Positions 17,041 through 25,253 of a stretch of 64,000 nucleotides of DNA are shown in pieces. The notes under the pieces were generated by a model. The model saw only the letters and a program-made list of their open reading frames with translations. It was not told the origin of the DNA and ran no database searches. This stretch comes from Arthrobacter alpinus (GTDB taxonomy: Bacteria; Actinomycetota; Actinomycetes; Actinomycetales; Micrococcaceae). The DNA lies in NCBI RefSeq assembly GCF_001294625.1, contig NZ_CP012677.1, positions 1,984,001 to 2,048,000 of the forward strand, given 5' to 3'. The translations under genes and the position numbers were made by a program. The first letter of the stretch is position 1; every line of letters begins with the position of its first letter.

Positions 17041-18135
17041 TCAGGCTCCTTGTGCTGGGGTGGGAAAGTAGCGGTTCCTGGACCAGAGGGCTGCGTAGAC
17101 CAGCGCCACCAGCACGGGCACCTCAATGAGGGGACCCACGACGCCGGCCAGGGCCTGTCCGCTTGTCACCCCGAAGGTGCCAATAGCCACGGCGATGGCC
17201 AGCTCAAAGTTGTTGCCGGCGGCGGTGAAAGCCAGGGTGACGGTTTTAGCGTAGCCCAGCCGCATTACCTTGCCGATCACCATTCCGGCGCCGAACACCA
17301 GGACAAAGTACACGAGCAGGGGCAGGGCGATCCGTGCCACGTCCTGCGGGCGGGAGGTGATGCTCTCACCCTGCAGGGAAAAGAGCAGCATGATGGTGAA
17401 CAGCAGGCCGTAGAGGGCCCAAGGCCCCAGTTTGGGCAGGAACGTGCCCTCGTACCAGCTGCGACCCTTGGCCTTTTCAGCAACCGTGCGGGTCAGGAAG
17501 CCCGCTAGTAAGGGGAGGCCGAGGAAGACCAGCACGCTCAGGGTGATGGTCCAGAAGGAGAAGTCCGCACTCGCCACGGGCAGGCCCAGCCAGGCGGGCA
17601 GGATCTGGAGGTAGAACCAGCCCATGGCGCCGAAGGCGATGACCTGGAACACCGAGTTCAGCAGGACCAGCACCGTGGCGGCTTCCCTGTCACCGCAGGC
17701 CAGCTCATTCCAGATCATCACCATGGCGATGCAGCGGGCCAGGCCCACAATGATCAGCCCGCTGCGGTACTCGGGCAAGTCCGGAACAAAGAGCCAGGCC
17801 AGGGCAAACATGAGTGCCGGGGCCAGCAGCCAGTTCAGGACCAAGGAGGTCACGAGCAGTTTCCTGTCCGCCAGCACCGGGCCCGTCTCGTCGTACCTGA
17901 CCTTGGCCAGCACCGGGAACATCATAACCAGCAGGCCGATGGCGATCGGCAACGAAATAGAGCCGAGCTTGACCGCCTCCAACGCCGTGTTGAGGCCGGG
18001 AACAAGACGCCCCAGCGCCAGGCCCAGGGCCATGGCGGCGATGATCCAGAGCGGTAGGAAGCGGTCCAGGGAGGAAAGCCGTCCCGCGGCAGCAGCCCGG
18101 GTGCCCTTCGGAGGGGATTCAATGCTGGTACTCAC
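17041..18135 (-). CDS. acr3: ACR3 family arsenite efflux transporter
   Basis: A 364-residue inner-membrane arsenite exporter with ten hydrophobic segments. ACR3 hallmarks are MMFPVLAKVRYDE in the first third, a conserved cysteine in the helix WNELACGDREAATVLVLLNS, and a late helix with AAGNNFELAIAVAIGTFG. Translation is placed at GTG 18133-18135. Longer in-frame readings would run through the arsR operator and into arsR. First gene of the acr3-arsC-arsO-like operon, divergent from arsR, and expelling the arsenite produced by ArsC. Confidence 0.93.
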   Translation of the reverse strand: MSTSIESPPKGTRAAAAGRLSSLDRFLPLWIIAAMALGLALGRLVPGLNTALEAVKLGSISLPIAIGLLVMMFPVLAKVRYDETGPVLADRKLLVTSLVLNWLLAPALMFALAWLFVPDLPEYRSGLIIVGLARCIAMVMIWNELACGDREAATVLVLLNSVFQVIAFGAMGWFYLQILPAWLGLPVASADFSFWTITLSVLVFLGLPLLAGFLTRTVAEKAKGRSWYEGTFLPKLGPWALYGLLFTIMLLFSLQGESITSRPQDVARIALPLLVYFVLVFGAGMVIGKVMRLGYAKTVTLAFTAAGNNFELAIAVAIGTFGVTSGQALAGVVGPLIEVPVLVALVYAALWSRNRYFPTPAQGA

Positions 18136-18170
18136 AGGACTTCTGGGCCTCTTCAAAGGAGATTGATGAA

Positions 18171-18205
18171 TGTCGATATACGAAGTATTGAACGCTATAT
18201 CGACA
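18171..18205. promoter_or_regulatory. ArsR operator between acr3 and arsR
   Basis: A perfect 10-bp inverted repeat, TGTCGATATA (18171-18180) and TATATCGACA (18196-18205), with a 15-bp spacer, lies in the gap between the divergent arsR and acr3 genes. Its size, A/T-rich core and place fit an operator at which ArsR represses both transcription units and from which arsenite releases it. Confidence 0.75.
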
Positions 18206-18233
18206 GTTGTCAATCTAAGGGCATAATGGTTAC

Positions 18234-18584
18234 ATGACCACCGCACCCGCCCTTGAGGACAGCACGGAGCAGGACTGCTGCACGCCCGCCGTCACGTCCG
18301 TGCTCGACGCGCAGACGGCACATCAGAGGGCCCGCACCTTCAAGGCGCTCGCGGACCCGAACCGCCTGCGCCTGCTCTCCATCGTGAAGGCCGGCAGCCT
18401 CAACGGAACGTGCGTGTGCGATCTGACGGAGCCCTTGGAACTGGGCCAGCCCACTGTCTCCCACCACCTGAAGATCCTGGTCGACGCCGGATTCCTGGCA
18501 CGCGAAAAACGTGGCACCTGGGCTTTCTACTCGATGGTTCCCGGGGCACTTGATGCCGTCACAGAGACGTTGCTCGGCCTGTAA
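18234..18584 (+). CDS. arsR: ArsR family arsenite-responsive repressor
   Basis: A 116-residue winged-helix repressor. The core runs from RARTFKALADPNRLRLLSIV through the recognition helix (QPTVSHHLKILVDAGFL) to the wing (REKRGTWAFYS). Candidate As(III) ligands are a Cys15-Cys16 pair at the N-terminus, as in corynebacterial ArsR, and Cys60/Cys62 in GTCVCDL. It should repress itself and acr3-arsC through the palindrome at 18171-18205. The retron RNA begins 28 bases after its stop with no terminator seen between. Confidence 0.93.
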   Translation: MTTAPALEDSTEQDCCTPAVTSVLDAQTAHQRARTFKALADPNRLRLLSIVKAGSLNGTCVCDLTEPLELGQPTVSHHLKILVDAGFLAREKRGTWAFYSMVPGALDAVTETLLGL

Positions 18585-18612
18585 GAGCGACCCATCGGCT
18601 AGGGTGGCAGCA

Positions 18613-18777
18613 TGCGACGGCCAATGGATGAGGCGGGAGAAACACTTTGTGTTCATCCCTCTCCGGGGTTACCCCGGGGTACGCAGTATTGCCTGGACCA
18701 TGCACCGCTGGTGCCTCACTGCGCTGCGCGCAGCCGGGCACCAGCACAGACAGCCAAGTCATCCGTTAGCCGTCGCA
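18613..18777 (+). ncRNA. Retron msr-msd non-coding RNA
   Basis: The element is bounded by a 19-nt inverted repeat: a1 TGCGACGGCCAATGGATGA (18613-18631) and a2 TCATCCGTTAGCCGTCGCA (18759-18777). They pair with 17 Watson-Crick pairs, one G-U and one mismatch. Inside are the stem-loops expected of msr: AACAC-TTT-GTGTT (18641-18653) and CCGGGG-TTA-CCCCGG (18663-18677). A long msd-type hairpin follows, with outer arms GCTGGTGCC (18708-18716) and GGCACCAGC (18737-18745) and an inner CTGCGC-TGC-GCGCAG stem. The repeat ends four bases before the reverse transcriptase ATG. A TAGGGT (18600-18605) could be the -10, putting the transcript start at the a1 boundary. The branching guanosine probably lies just after a1 but cannot be fixed by eye. 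Confidence 0.82.
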
Positions 18778-18781
18778 GCCC

Positions 18782-20146
18782 ATGATTGACAAGGGATCAG
18801 CCGTGCTGGCAAGGACACCGCACCCCTCGCCAGAGGCGGTGTCCACGGCCCTAGCTGATGCCTTCCTGGCAGCGGAGCAGTGGAACGCCGAGGCACTAGC
18901 GCGCGCCGGCAACCACACCTGTGGATCACCACGGCGCTGGATCACCACGCTTGCCGCGCACATCGTTGCCAGCTACCCCCGTCCACCCGTGGATGCACCT
19001 CGCGAGCTCGCCGCCGTGGTGCGCCAGAGCAAGCCCTTCACCCGGGCGCTGGCCCGGGCCTCCCGCACGGGCAAGCCGCTGCCATTGAAGCATTACACCC
19101 TGGATCCGGCCGTGGCGCGCCACTCACCCCTGGACGTCCCCGACATTGGCAACCTGAGTGAACTGGCCCGGCTCCTGGGCATCACCCCGGGCGAGCTGGA
19201 GTGGTTTGCGGACCCCAAACACCTCAACCGCAACGCCGCCCCCATCCTGGCGCACTACCGCTACGTATGGCACACACGCCCGGGCCGCGTGCCCCGGCTC
19301 CTGGAGGTTCCGGCTCCCCGCCTGCGCGCCCTGCAACGCGTGGTTCTTTCGCAGCTGCTCTGTCCCATCCCGCCGCACCCGGCCGCCCACGGCTTTGTGC
19401 CCGGCCGCAGTGCTGTAACTGGAGCCGGCGCACATACCGGAAAGCTGGTGGTGGTCAACCTTGACCTCGCCACCTTCTTTGCCAAGGTGACCGCCGGTAG
19501 GGTCTTTGGCGTGATGCGCCAGGCCGGCTATGCGGAGGCGGTGGCGCACAGGCTCACCGGGCTGTGCACACACCGGGTTCCGGCCCGGGTCCTCTCACAG
19601 ATGCCGCCCGGCGGGGATCCTGCCGACCGTTTTGCCCTGCGGCAGGCCCTGGCGCTTCCACACCTGCCGCAGGGCGCCCCCACCTCGCCCATGCTGGCCA
19701 ACCTGGCGGTGCGGCGGATGGATTCCCGGCTGGCTGGCTGGGCCCGGAGGTTCGACGCCGGATACACCCGCTACGCCGACGACCTCGCCTTCAGCGGCGG
19801 CAGGGACCTAGCCAGGGGCGCCGATGCCTTCATTGCCGGGGTGGGCCGGATTGTGGCGGACGAGGGCCACCGCCTCAACCACCGCAAAACCCGGGTGCGC
19901 GGGGCCAGCGCACGCCAAAGCGTCACAGGGGTGGTGGTCAACGCCCACCCCAACGTGCGCCGCACCGACATTGACCGGCTCAAGGCGATCCTGCACAACT
20001 GCGCAACCTACGGGCCGTCCTCGCAAAACCTGGAGGGCCACGCCGAATTCCAGGCCCAGCTGCTGGGGCGCATCGCCTGGGTTGCCGGCGTCAACCCGCA
20101 CCGCGGGGCCCAGCTGCGCGCAGTTTATCGGCGAATCAGCTGGTAG
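18782..20146 (+). CDS. Retron reverse transcriptase
   Basis: A 454-residue RNA-directed DNA polymerase. Residues 1-120 are an extension without a motif I can name. The retron-type core starts at NLSELARLLGITPGELEWF. Fingers and palm follow: AAHGFVPGRSAVTGAGAH (the NAxxH region, with the first Asn not conserved), motif A NLDLATFF with catalytic Asp228, LPQGAPTSPMLANL (295-308), and YADD (331-334) with the other two catalytic aspartates. The retron-type VTG is at 381-383 in the thumb. The protein should copy the adjacent msd RNA into multicopy single-stranded DNA. No intron domain X or endonuclease domain is present, so it is not a group II intron protein. No known effector gene follows. Confidence 0.9.
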   Translation: MIDKGSAVLARTPHPSPEAVSTALADAFLAAEQWNAEALARAGNHTCGSPRRWITTLAAHIVASYPRPPVDAPRELAAVVRQSKPFTRALARASRTGKPLPLKHYTLDPAVARHSPLDVPDIGNLSELARLLGITPGELEWFADPKHLNRNAAPILAHYRYVWHTRPGRVPRLLEVPAPRLRALQRVVLSQLLCPIPPHPAAHGFVPGRSAVTGAGAHTGKLVVVNLDLATFFAKVTAGRVFGVMRQAGYAEAVAHRLTGLCTHRVPARVLSQMPPGGDPADRFALRQALALPHLPQGAPTSPMLANLAVRRMDSRLAGWARRFDAGYTRYADDLAFSGGRDLARGADAFIAGVGRIVADEGHRLNHRKTRVRGASARQSVTGVVVNAHPNVRRTDIDRLKAILHNCATYGPSSQNLEGHAEFQAQLLGRIAWVAGVNPHRGAQLRAVYRRISW

Positions 20147-20309
20147 CAGCCGGCCCAGGGGGCCACGGCGAAAACGTGGCCGACTACCTCCTGTAGTGCG
20201 CCACGCCCGACGCAACGGCGATGCACGAAAAGACAAGCCATGGTCTCCGGGTGATTCTGGGCGGAAGATGGTCTGTAGGCTCACAAAACCGGGACGGCAG
20301 GCGTTGAGC

Positions 20310-21404
20310 ATGAGCGATGAACTAGTTCTTGTCACGGGAGGCTCCGGCTTTCTCGGCGCCCACTGCATCGCCGCACTGTTGTCCGGCGGCTACCGGGTGC
20401 GCGGCACGCTGCGCTCCCTGGACCGGGCTCAGGAAGTTATCACCCTACTGGCCCATGCCGGGGTGTCGGCAGAGGGCCGGCTCAGCTTCGCGCAGGCCAA
20501 CCTGATGGACGACGTCGGCTGGCAGGACGCCGTCGACGGCGCCAGTTACGTCCTTCACACGGCCTCGCCCTTCCCACCCACCCAGCCCAAAGATCAGGAC
20601 GAGCTGCTGGTCCCGGCACGCTACGGGACGCTGCGGGTCCTGCGGGCTGCTCGTCAGGTAGACGTGAAGCAGGTGGTGGTGACTTCCTCCTTTGCCGCCA
20701 TCGGCTACGGCGGGCCTGTCCTAGAACGCCCTTACACCGAGGAAGACTGGACCGACCCGGAGGAGCATCTGAGCCCCTATGTGAGGTCCAAGACGCTGGC
20801 GGAAAAGGCGGCTTGGGATTTCATGGCAGGTCTGGGAGACGGACAAGAAGGGATGGGGCTGGCTGTGGTCAACCCCGTGGGGATCTTTGGCCCGATCCTG
20901 GGGCCCAGGTTGTCCACTTCGGTGCAAATTGTGCAGCGGCTCATGTCAGGGGTGCTGCCGGGCCTGCCCAAGGTTTCCTCGGGGGTGGTGGATGTCCGCG
21001 ACGTTGCCGCCTTACACGTGCTGGCCATGACGCACCCCTCCGCACGGGGCCAGCGGTTCCTGGCTTCCGGCGGGGATGCAATGTCCTTGCCGGAGATCTC
21101 ACGCGTGCTCCATGCAAGGCTGGGCGACGGGGCGTCCCGGGTGCCCACCCGCGTGTTGCCGGACCTCCTTGTCCGGCTGGCTGCACTCTTTGACAAGGAC
21201 CTGGCCGGGGAGGTGGTGCCGCGCCTGGGCAAGGTCAAGCACCTTTCCAACGACAAGGCCCGCTCGGTCCTGGGTTGGGCGCCGCCGGGTAGGACCCTCC
21301 CCCGCGGCAGGGGCCCGTTTCCGGGGCGGCCTTGTCCGTTGCGGTATTGGCGAAACTGGCTGGCTTTCTTAGTCAGTGACCGCCAGCTTGGGGCTTTAGG
21401 CTAG
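20310..21404 (+). CDS. NAD-dependent epimerase/reductase (extended SDR)
   Basis: A 364-residue extended short-chain dehydrogenase of the dihydroflavonol reductase-like group. The Rossmann motif is VTGGSGFLGAHC at residues 8-19. HTASPFPPTQP and the catalytic YVRSK (Tyr-x-x-x-Lys) follow, then VVNPVGIFGPILG. The substrate is unknown. The normal sequence seems to end around ARSVLGWAP; the last 45 residues are Arg/Pro-rich and another frame looks more natural, so the 3' end may be frameshifted. The open frame continues far upstream into the reverse transcriptase gene, but ATG 20310 is the start that opens the fold. It shares a CTAG stop overlap with the convergent DUF3817 gene. Confidence 0.8.
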   Translation: MSDELVLVTGGSGFLGAHCIAALLSGGYRVRGTLRSLDRAQEVITLLAHAGVSAEGRLSFAQANLMDDVGWQDAVDGASYVLHTASPFPPTQPKDQDELLVPARYGTLRVLRAARQVDVKQVVVTSSFAAIGYGGPVLERPYTEEDWTDPEEHLSPYVRSKTLAEKAAWDFMAGLGDGQEGMGLAVVNPVGIFGPILGPRLSTSVQIVQRLMSGVLPGLPKVSSGVVDVRDVAALHVLAMTHPSARGQRFLASGGDAMSLPEISRVLHARLGDGASRVPTRVLPDLLVRLAALFDKDLAGEVVPRLGKVKHLSNDKARSVLGWAPPGRTLPRGRGPFPGRPCPLRYWRNWLAFLVSDRQLGALG

Positions 21405-21862
21405 GACCGGCCACCGGGAGGGCCAATAAACAACATGGTGGACATGATGGCGCCCAGCAGCACCACAAAGCCCACACCAAAGAGTACGGGACGGTTCAGC
21501 AGCCAGCGCATCACCACGTTGGTGAACCCGTGGTCCCCCGGGTGATCTGTGGCGGTGGTGCGCCATTCGCCGTCGAGCATGCCACGCTTCTCCAGACGCC
21601 TGTCGAAGGGAATGGTCAGGTATGGCACGAAAGCGGTGGCCATGGCGCCCACAATCTGCCGCGTGCGCCAGCGCTGGTTCACGCCCACCAAGACGGCGGT
21701 CATGGCGTAGCCAATGAACACCATTCCATGAGCGAAGCCGCCGATGGTGACGGGCCAGTCCCCCACCTTGAACACATATTTGAGGATCATGGCCGATATC
21801 AACAACGTCCAGGTCACGGTTTCGGCGATGGCGAAGGCACGGTAGAACAGACGAGGTGTCAT
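21401..21862 (-). CDS. DUF3817 family membrane protein
   Basis: A 153-residue small membrane protein typical of actinobacteria. The DUF3817 core covers about residues 5-95, with three or four helices including AIAETVTWTLLISAMILKYV and the GGFAHGMVFIGYAM segment. A polar loop and a further C-terminal helix (LFGVGFVVLLGAIMSTMLFI) follow. The function is not established. Its stop overlaps that of the SDR gene. Confidence 0.82.
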   Translation of the reverse strand: MTPRLFYRAFAIAETVTWTLLISAMILKYVFKVGDWPVTIGGFAHGMVFIGYAMTAVLVGVNQRWRTRQIVGAMATAFVPYLTIPFDRRLEKRGMLDGEWRTTATDHPGDHGFTNVVMRWLLNRPVLFGVGFVVLLGAIMSTMLFIGPPGGRS

Positions 21863-21903
21863 GGGGCGGGCGGTCCTTGAGTGGGAAACGTCGAAAATCT
21901 AGC

Positions 21904-22827
21904 TTATCCGGCTTTCCTGAGCGAATCCTCCAACCCGAGCCGGCTTCTGCGTGCGCGGGCGGAGCGTTCGCTAGGCCCGATCTTTCCCAGCCCGAGATGG
22001 ACGACGGCGAGCACCAGTTTTGCGCCCTGGCGTATCGGCAGCGAGAACGGGCCCCAGCGCGGCGTGTGCAGCCTGAGCAGTGCCCGGTATTCGGCTGGCA
22101 ACGTGTCCACGGCCGCGGCAAAAAGGATCTTGTACCCCCCCTTCTGCGAGCGCGGCAGGGGCGGGTTGCGCAGGAATGCCACGGTGTCCACCACGCGCTG
22201 GTCGTAACGCAGCTCCGGGGTGAACGTGTCAAGTTGCTCATACAGCTGCGCCTCCGTCACAGGCGGGTTGTCCACGCCCATCAGCTCCCCCGCAACAGCC
22301 CAGTCGGCCACGTACGCGTTCGGGCCACCGGGGAAAGCGGCACCCAGGGACTTGTGGGAGGCCAGGAACGCTTCCGTGAAGGCAAGGTGAACCCATCGCA
22401 GGAGGTCCGGATCGTTGGCGGTGTAGGGAACCTCATCCCCGTTGTTCCTCTGGTATGTGCCTGTGATGAAGTTGTGGATGGAGCGCACCTTATTCGACGT
22501 CTCCCGGGCCGCCGAGGTGTCCCCATAAGTGACGGTGTAGATCCAGCGGATGGTCCCGGCAAGGCGGGCCAGCGGGTCGCTCTTATAGTCAGAGTGGTCG
22601 TGGACCCCTGCCATGGCTCCCGGGTGGAGTGCCTGCAGGAGGAGGGCGTGGATGCCGGCCACCAGTGTCGTCATGGACCCGTGCACGGCCCACGCTGCCG
22701 AGTCGGGCGCAAAGTACCCTCCGTCGTCGCCCTTTTCAAGGTCCAGTTCCCATTGCGGGACGGTGGCGGAATTGGCGCTGAAGGTGCCTCGTAGTTCACG
22801 GCGCCAGCGGGCAAGAATGTTCTCCAT
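21904..22827 (-). CDS. MpaB-like oxygenase family (DUF2236)
   Basis: A 307-residue protein of the DUF2236 family (related to the rubber oxygenase Lcp and MpaB). Signatures are the helix with LQALHPGAMAGVHDHSDY, then RWIYTVTYGD and VRSIHNFITGTY, which hold the histidines expected to contact heme or metal, and a later LLRWVHLAFTEAFL. A haem-dependent oxygenase role is a family-level inference; the substrate is unknown. It is followed closely by a co-oriented DUF3817 gene. Confidence 0.82.
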   Translation of the reverse strand: MENILARWRRELRGTFSANSATVPQWELDLEKGDDGGYFAPDSAAWAVHGSMTTLVAGIHALLLQALHPGAMAGVHDHSDYKSDPLARLAGTIRWIYTVTYGDTSAARETSNKVRSIHNFITGTYQRNNGDEVPYTANDPDLLRWVHLAFTEAFLASHKSLGAAFPGGPNAYVADWAVAGELMGVDNPPVTEAQLYEQLDTFTPELRYDQRVVDTVAFLRNPPLPRSQKGGYKILFAAAVDTLPAEYRALLRLHTPRWGPFSLPIRQGAKLVLAVVHLGLGKIGPSERSARARRSRLGLEDSLRKAG

Positions 22828-22844
22828 GCTCCCAGTCTGGACCC

Positions 22845-23735
22845 TTATTCCGGCGGATGCACACCCGCTGACGCGCTTCCTTCTGCCAGCGGCGGGACGG
22901 CGTTTCCGAAAGGGCTCCCGTCCACAGGGGTGGGAAAGGGACGTTTGGCATGGAAGCCTTCACTGCGGGAGCGATTCTTCACACCCCCCAACACCCAAGG
23001 CATGAAGTACTCGCGCGCCCAGCCGAGGTCGCCGGCGCGGGCCTGCCGCCAGCTTTGGGGCGGTGCTGGTCTAAGCTCCCAGGGGACCAATGTGTGTTCA
23101 ACGTTCAAGGTGTCCAGGACCATGATGGCCACCGTCTGGTAGCCCACAGCCGAGGGGTGGAGCCGGTCCGGGCCCCACATTCGGGGGTCATGCAGCTCGC
23201 TCAGCCTCCAGAGGTCGGCGATGACCGCGTTCTGCCGGGCGGCAATGCTGCGCAAGTTTTCATTGAAGATGGCAATCTTGGTGCGGAACTGGCCCATGAT
23301 GGTGGATTTACCCGAATCCGGGCCCACAAACAACAACACCGTGGCACCGATGGCCCGCAGTTCCAGCACGGAGCGTTCGATAACGCCCGCCAGCTTGTCC
23401 GGGTCCGCGCCCGTGTGTATGAGATCGTTGCCACCTGCCTGGATGGACACGAGATCGGGTCGTAGGTCGATGGCCGTGGCGAGCTGACTGTCGATGACCT
23501 CACGCAGCAGCTGGCCTCTGACCGCCAGGTTGGCGTAGGCGAAGTCGCCATGACCCCGGCTCAATTCCTCGGCCACCCTATCGGCCCAGCCTCGAAATTC
23601 ACCCGGGCGCCGCGGTTCCGGGTCCCCCACCCCCTCGGTAAAGGAATCGCCCATGGCCACAAACCGGTGCCACGGGTGCGGCCCCGCATGGCCGGGCGGC
23701 CCTATGCCGCCGTTCACGCTCTGCTCGAAGCTCAT
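22845..23735 (-). CDS. SGNH/GDSL family hydrolase
   Basis: A 296-residue lipase/esterase-type hydrolase. Block I has GDSFTEGVGD (catalytic Ser near residue 31), block III has GGNDLIH, and block V has DRLHPSAVGY (catalytic Asp/His). There is no clear signal peptide, so it is probably cytoplasmic. The C-terminal 70 residues are basic and proline-rich and lie outside the domain. It could be an acyl-esterase, but substrate cannot be read from sequence. Transcribed in the same direction as the MpaB-like gene 17 bp downstream. Confidence 0.85.
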   Translation of the reverse strand: MSFEQSVNGGIGPPGHAGPHPWHRFVAMGDSFTEGVGDPEPRRPGEFRGWADRVAEELSRGHGDFAYANLAVRGQLLREVIDSQLATAIDLRPDLVSIQAGGNDLIHTGADPDKLAGVIERSVLELRAIGATVLLFVGPDSGKSTIMGQFRTKIAIFNENLRSIAARQNAVIADLWRLSELHDPRMWGPDRLHPSAVGYQTVAIMVLDTLNVEHTLVPWELRPAPPQSWRQARAGDLGWAREYFMPWVLGGVKNRSRSEGFHAKRPFPTPVDGSPFGNAVPPLAEGSASAGVHPPE

Positions 23736-23843
23736 GCCTCCATCCTCCTCCCGGCGCGGCTGTTTGCGACGGGTCCGGGCCTTATTTGTTGAAGGAAGCC
23801 ATCCGAGACCAGGCGTGCCCCGGCCTTGCCGTGCAACACGTTC

Positions 23844-25211
23844 CTAGTGGTGGAAGGCCACCCGGGCCTGCTGCTGCCCGGACAGCCGGGCCACCGACTT
23901 GGCCAGATCCGCCAGGAACATTTCAGCTAGGTCAAAAGTGAAGCCGTTCCGCACCACCACACGTAGCACGTCGACGTCGGCCATGCCCTTGGGCATGGGG
24001 TAGGCGGGCACGATCCAGCCGAAGCTGCGCAGCTCGTGCGAGAGGTCGTACACGTCCCAACCATCCGGCGTCGTCAGCTTGAAGGCCAGGACAGGCAGTT
24101 CCTCCCCACGGCTCAGGAGGGTGAAGGGGCCCAGCTTTTCAACACCCTGGGCAATGGTTGTGGCAATGTCGCGCGCACGTTGCTGGATGCGCTGGTAGCC
24201 GTCGAAGCCGTAGCGGACCAGCGTGTAGTACTGGGCAATGACCTGGGAGGCGGGTCGGGAGAAGTTCAGGGCAAAGGTGGGCATGGAACCGCCCAGGTAA
24301 TCGACGCTGAAGATCAGCTCCCGGGGTAAGTCATCCGAGCTGCGCCACACCACCCAACCAACCCCGGGGTACACCAATCCGTACTTGTGTCCGGAGGCGT
24401 TGATGGACTTCACCCGGTCGAGCCGGAAGTCCCACAGGAGCTCCTGGTCCAGGAAGGGGGCGATGAATCCGCCCGAGGCCGCATCCACGTGCAGGGGAAT
24501 GTCAAGGCCCGTGCTGGCCTGCAGTGCGTCCAGGGCGGCAGCAATTTCCGCCACCGGTTCATAGGAGCCATCAAAGGTTGAGCCGAGCACCGCCACAACA
24601 GCGATGGTGTTCTCATCGCACGCGGCCGCGGCTTGGTCAGCTGTCAGGTGGGTGGCGCCGTCGAGCGGGACGAGCCTGGCCTCAACATCCCAATAGCGGG
24701 CAAATTTTTCCCAACAGACCTGCACGTTGGCGCCCATCACCAGGTTGGGTTTGCTGGCATTGGCGCCGGCTTCTTCCCGGCGTGCTCGCCACCGCCATTT
24801 CAGCGCCATCCCGGCCAACATAGCGGCCTCGGATGACCCCGTCGTGGAACACCCGATGGCGTCTTCTCCCCCGGCGGGAGTCGAAGCGTTCCACAGGTTC
24901 GCCAGGATGTTCACGCAACGACGTTCGATCTCTGCCGACCGCGGGTACTCATCCTTGTCGATGATGTTCTTTTCCAGCGACGCCTGGATCAGTGTTGCCG
25001 CCTGCGGTTCCATCCACGTGGTGACGAACGTTGCCAGGTTTTGGCGTGCGTTGCCGTCCAGCATCAGCTCGTCCTGAACAAAACGCAAAGCGGCGTCCGC
25101 GTCCTGGGTGTGCCGCGGCAAACGGTGCCGGGGGATGGACCCCACCCCGCCGTCGAAGGCTGAATCAGTGATCTTTTCCTCATGCTGGGGATGGTGCTTG
25201 TGCAGGCTCAT
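23844..25211 (-). CDS. gadB: Glutamate decarboxylase
   Basis: A 455-residue PLP-dependent decarboxylase that turns glutamate into GABA and consumes a proton, supporting acid tolerance. The PLP lysine is in INASGHKYGLVYPG, preceded by the VDAASGGFIAPFL pocket motif. The N-terminus has the GadB-type ATFVTTWMEPQA segment. The length matches the family (450-470). No GABA antiporter (gadC) is adjacent, so the APC permease at 13974-15245 is too far to be assigned that role. Confidence 0.92.
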   Translation of the reverse strand: MSLHKHHPQHEEKITDSAFDGGVGSIPRHRLPRHTQDADAALRFVQDELMLDGNARQNLATFVTTWMEPQAATLIQASLEKNIIDKDEYPRSAEIERRCVNILANLWNASTPAGGEDAIGCSTTGSSEAAMLAGMALKWRWRARREEAGANASKPNLVMGANVQVCWEKFARYWDVEARLVPLDGATHLTADQAAAACDENTIAVVAVLGSTFDGSYEPVAEIAAALDALQASTGLDIPLHVDAASGGFIAPFLDQELLWDFRLDRVKSINASGHKYGLVYPGVGWVVWRSSDDLPRELIFSVDYLGGSMPTFALNFSRPASQVIAQYYTLVRYGFDGYQRIQQRARDIATTIAQGVEKLGPFTLLSRGEELPVLAFKLTTPDGWDVYDLSHELRSFGWIVPAYPMPKGMADVDVLRVVVRNGFTFDLAEMFLADLAKSVARLSGQQQARVAFHH

Positions 25212-25253
25212 GGGCTACTCCCTTGGATGCGCGTCGTACTCCGTAATAACAGG

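Noticed and set aside
18136..18246. N-terminal extension of acr3 to an ATG at 18246
   Set aside because: It would translate through the arsR operator and the start of arsR. The ACR3 family starts near GTG 18135.
18782..20146. Reverse transcriptase as a group II intron or diversity-generating protein
   Set aside because: No maturase or endonuclease domain, no intron RNA ends, no template/variable repeat pair. The upstream a1/a2 RNA and VTG motif fit a retron.
19824..20309. Upstream in-frame extension of the SDR gene
   Set aside because: It lies inside the reverse transcriptase gene in another frame and has no dehydrogenase homology. The fold starts at ATG 20310.
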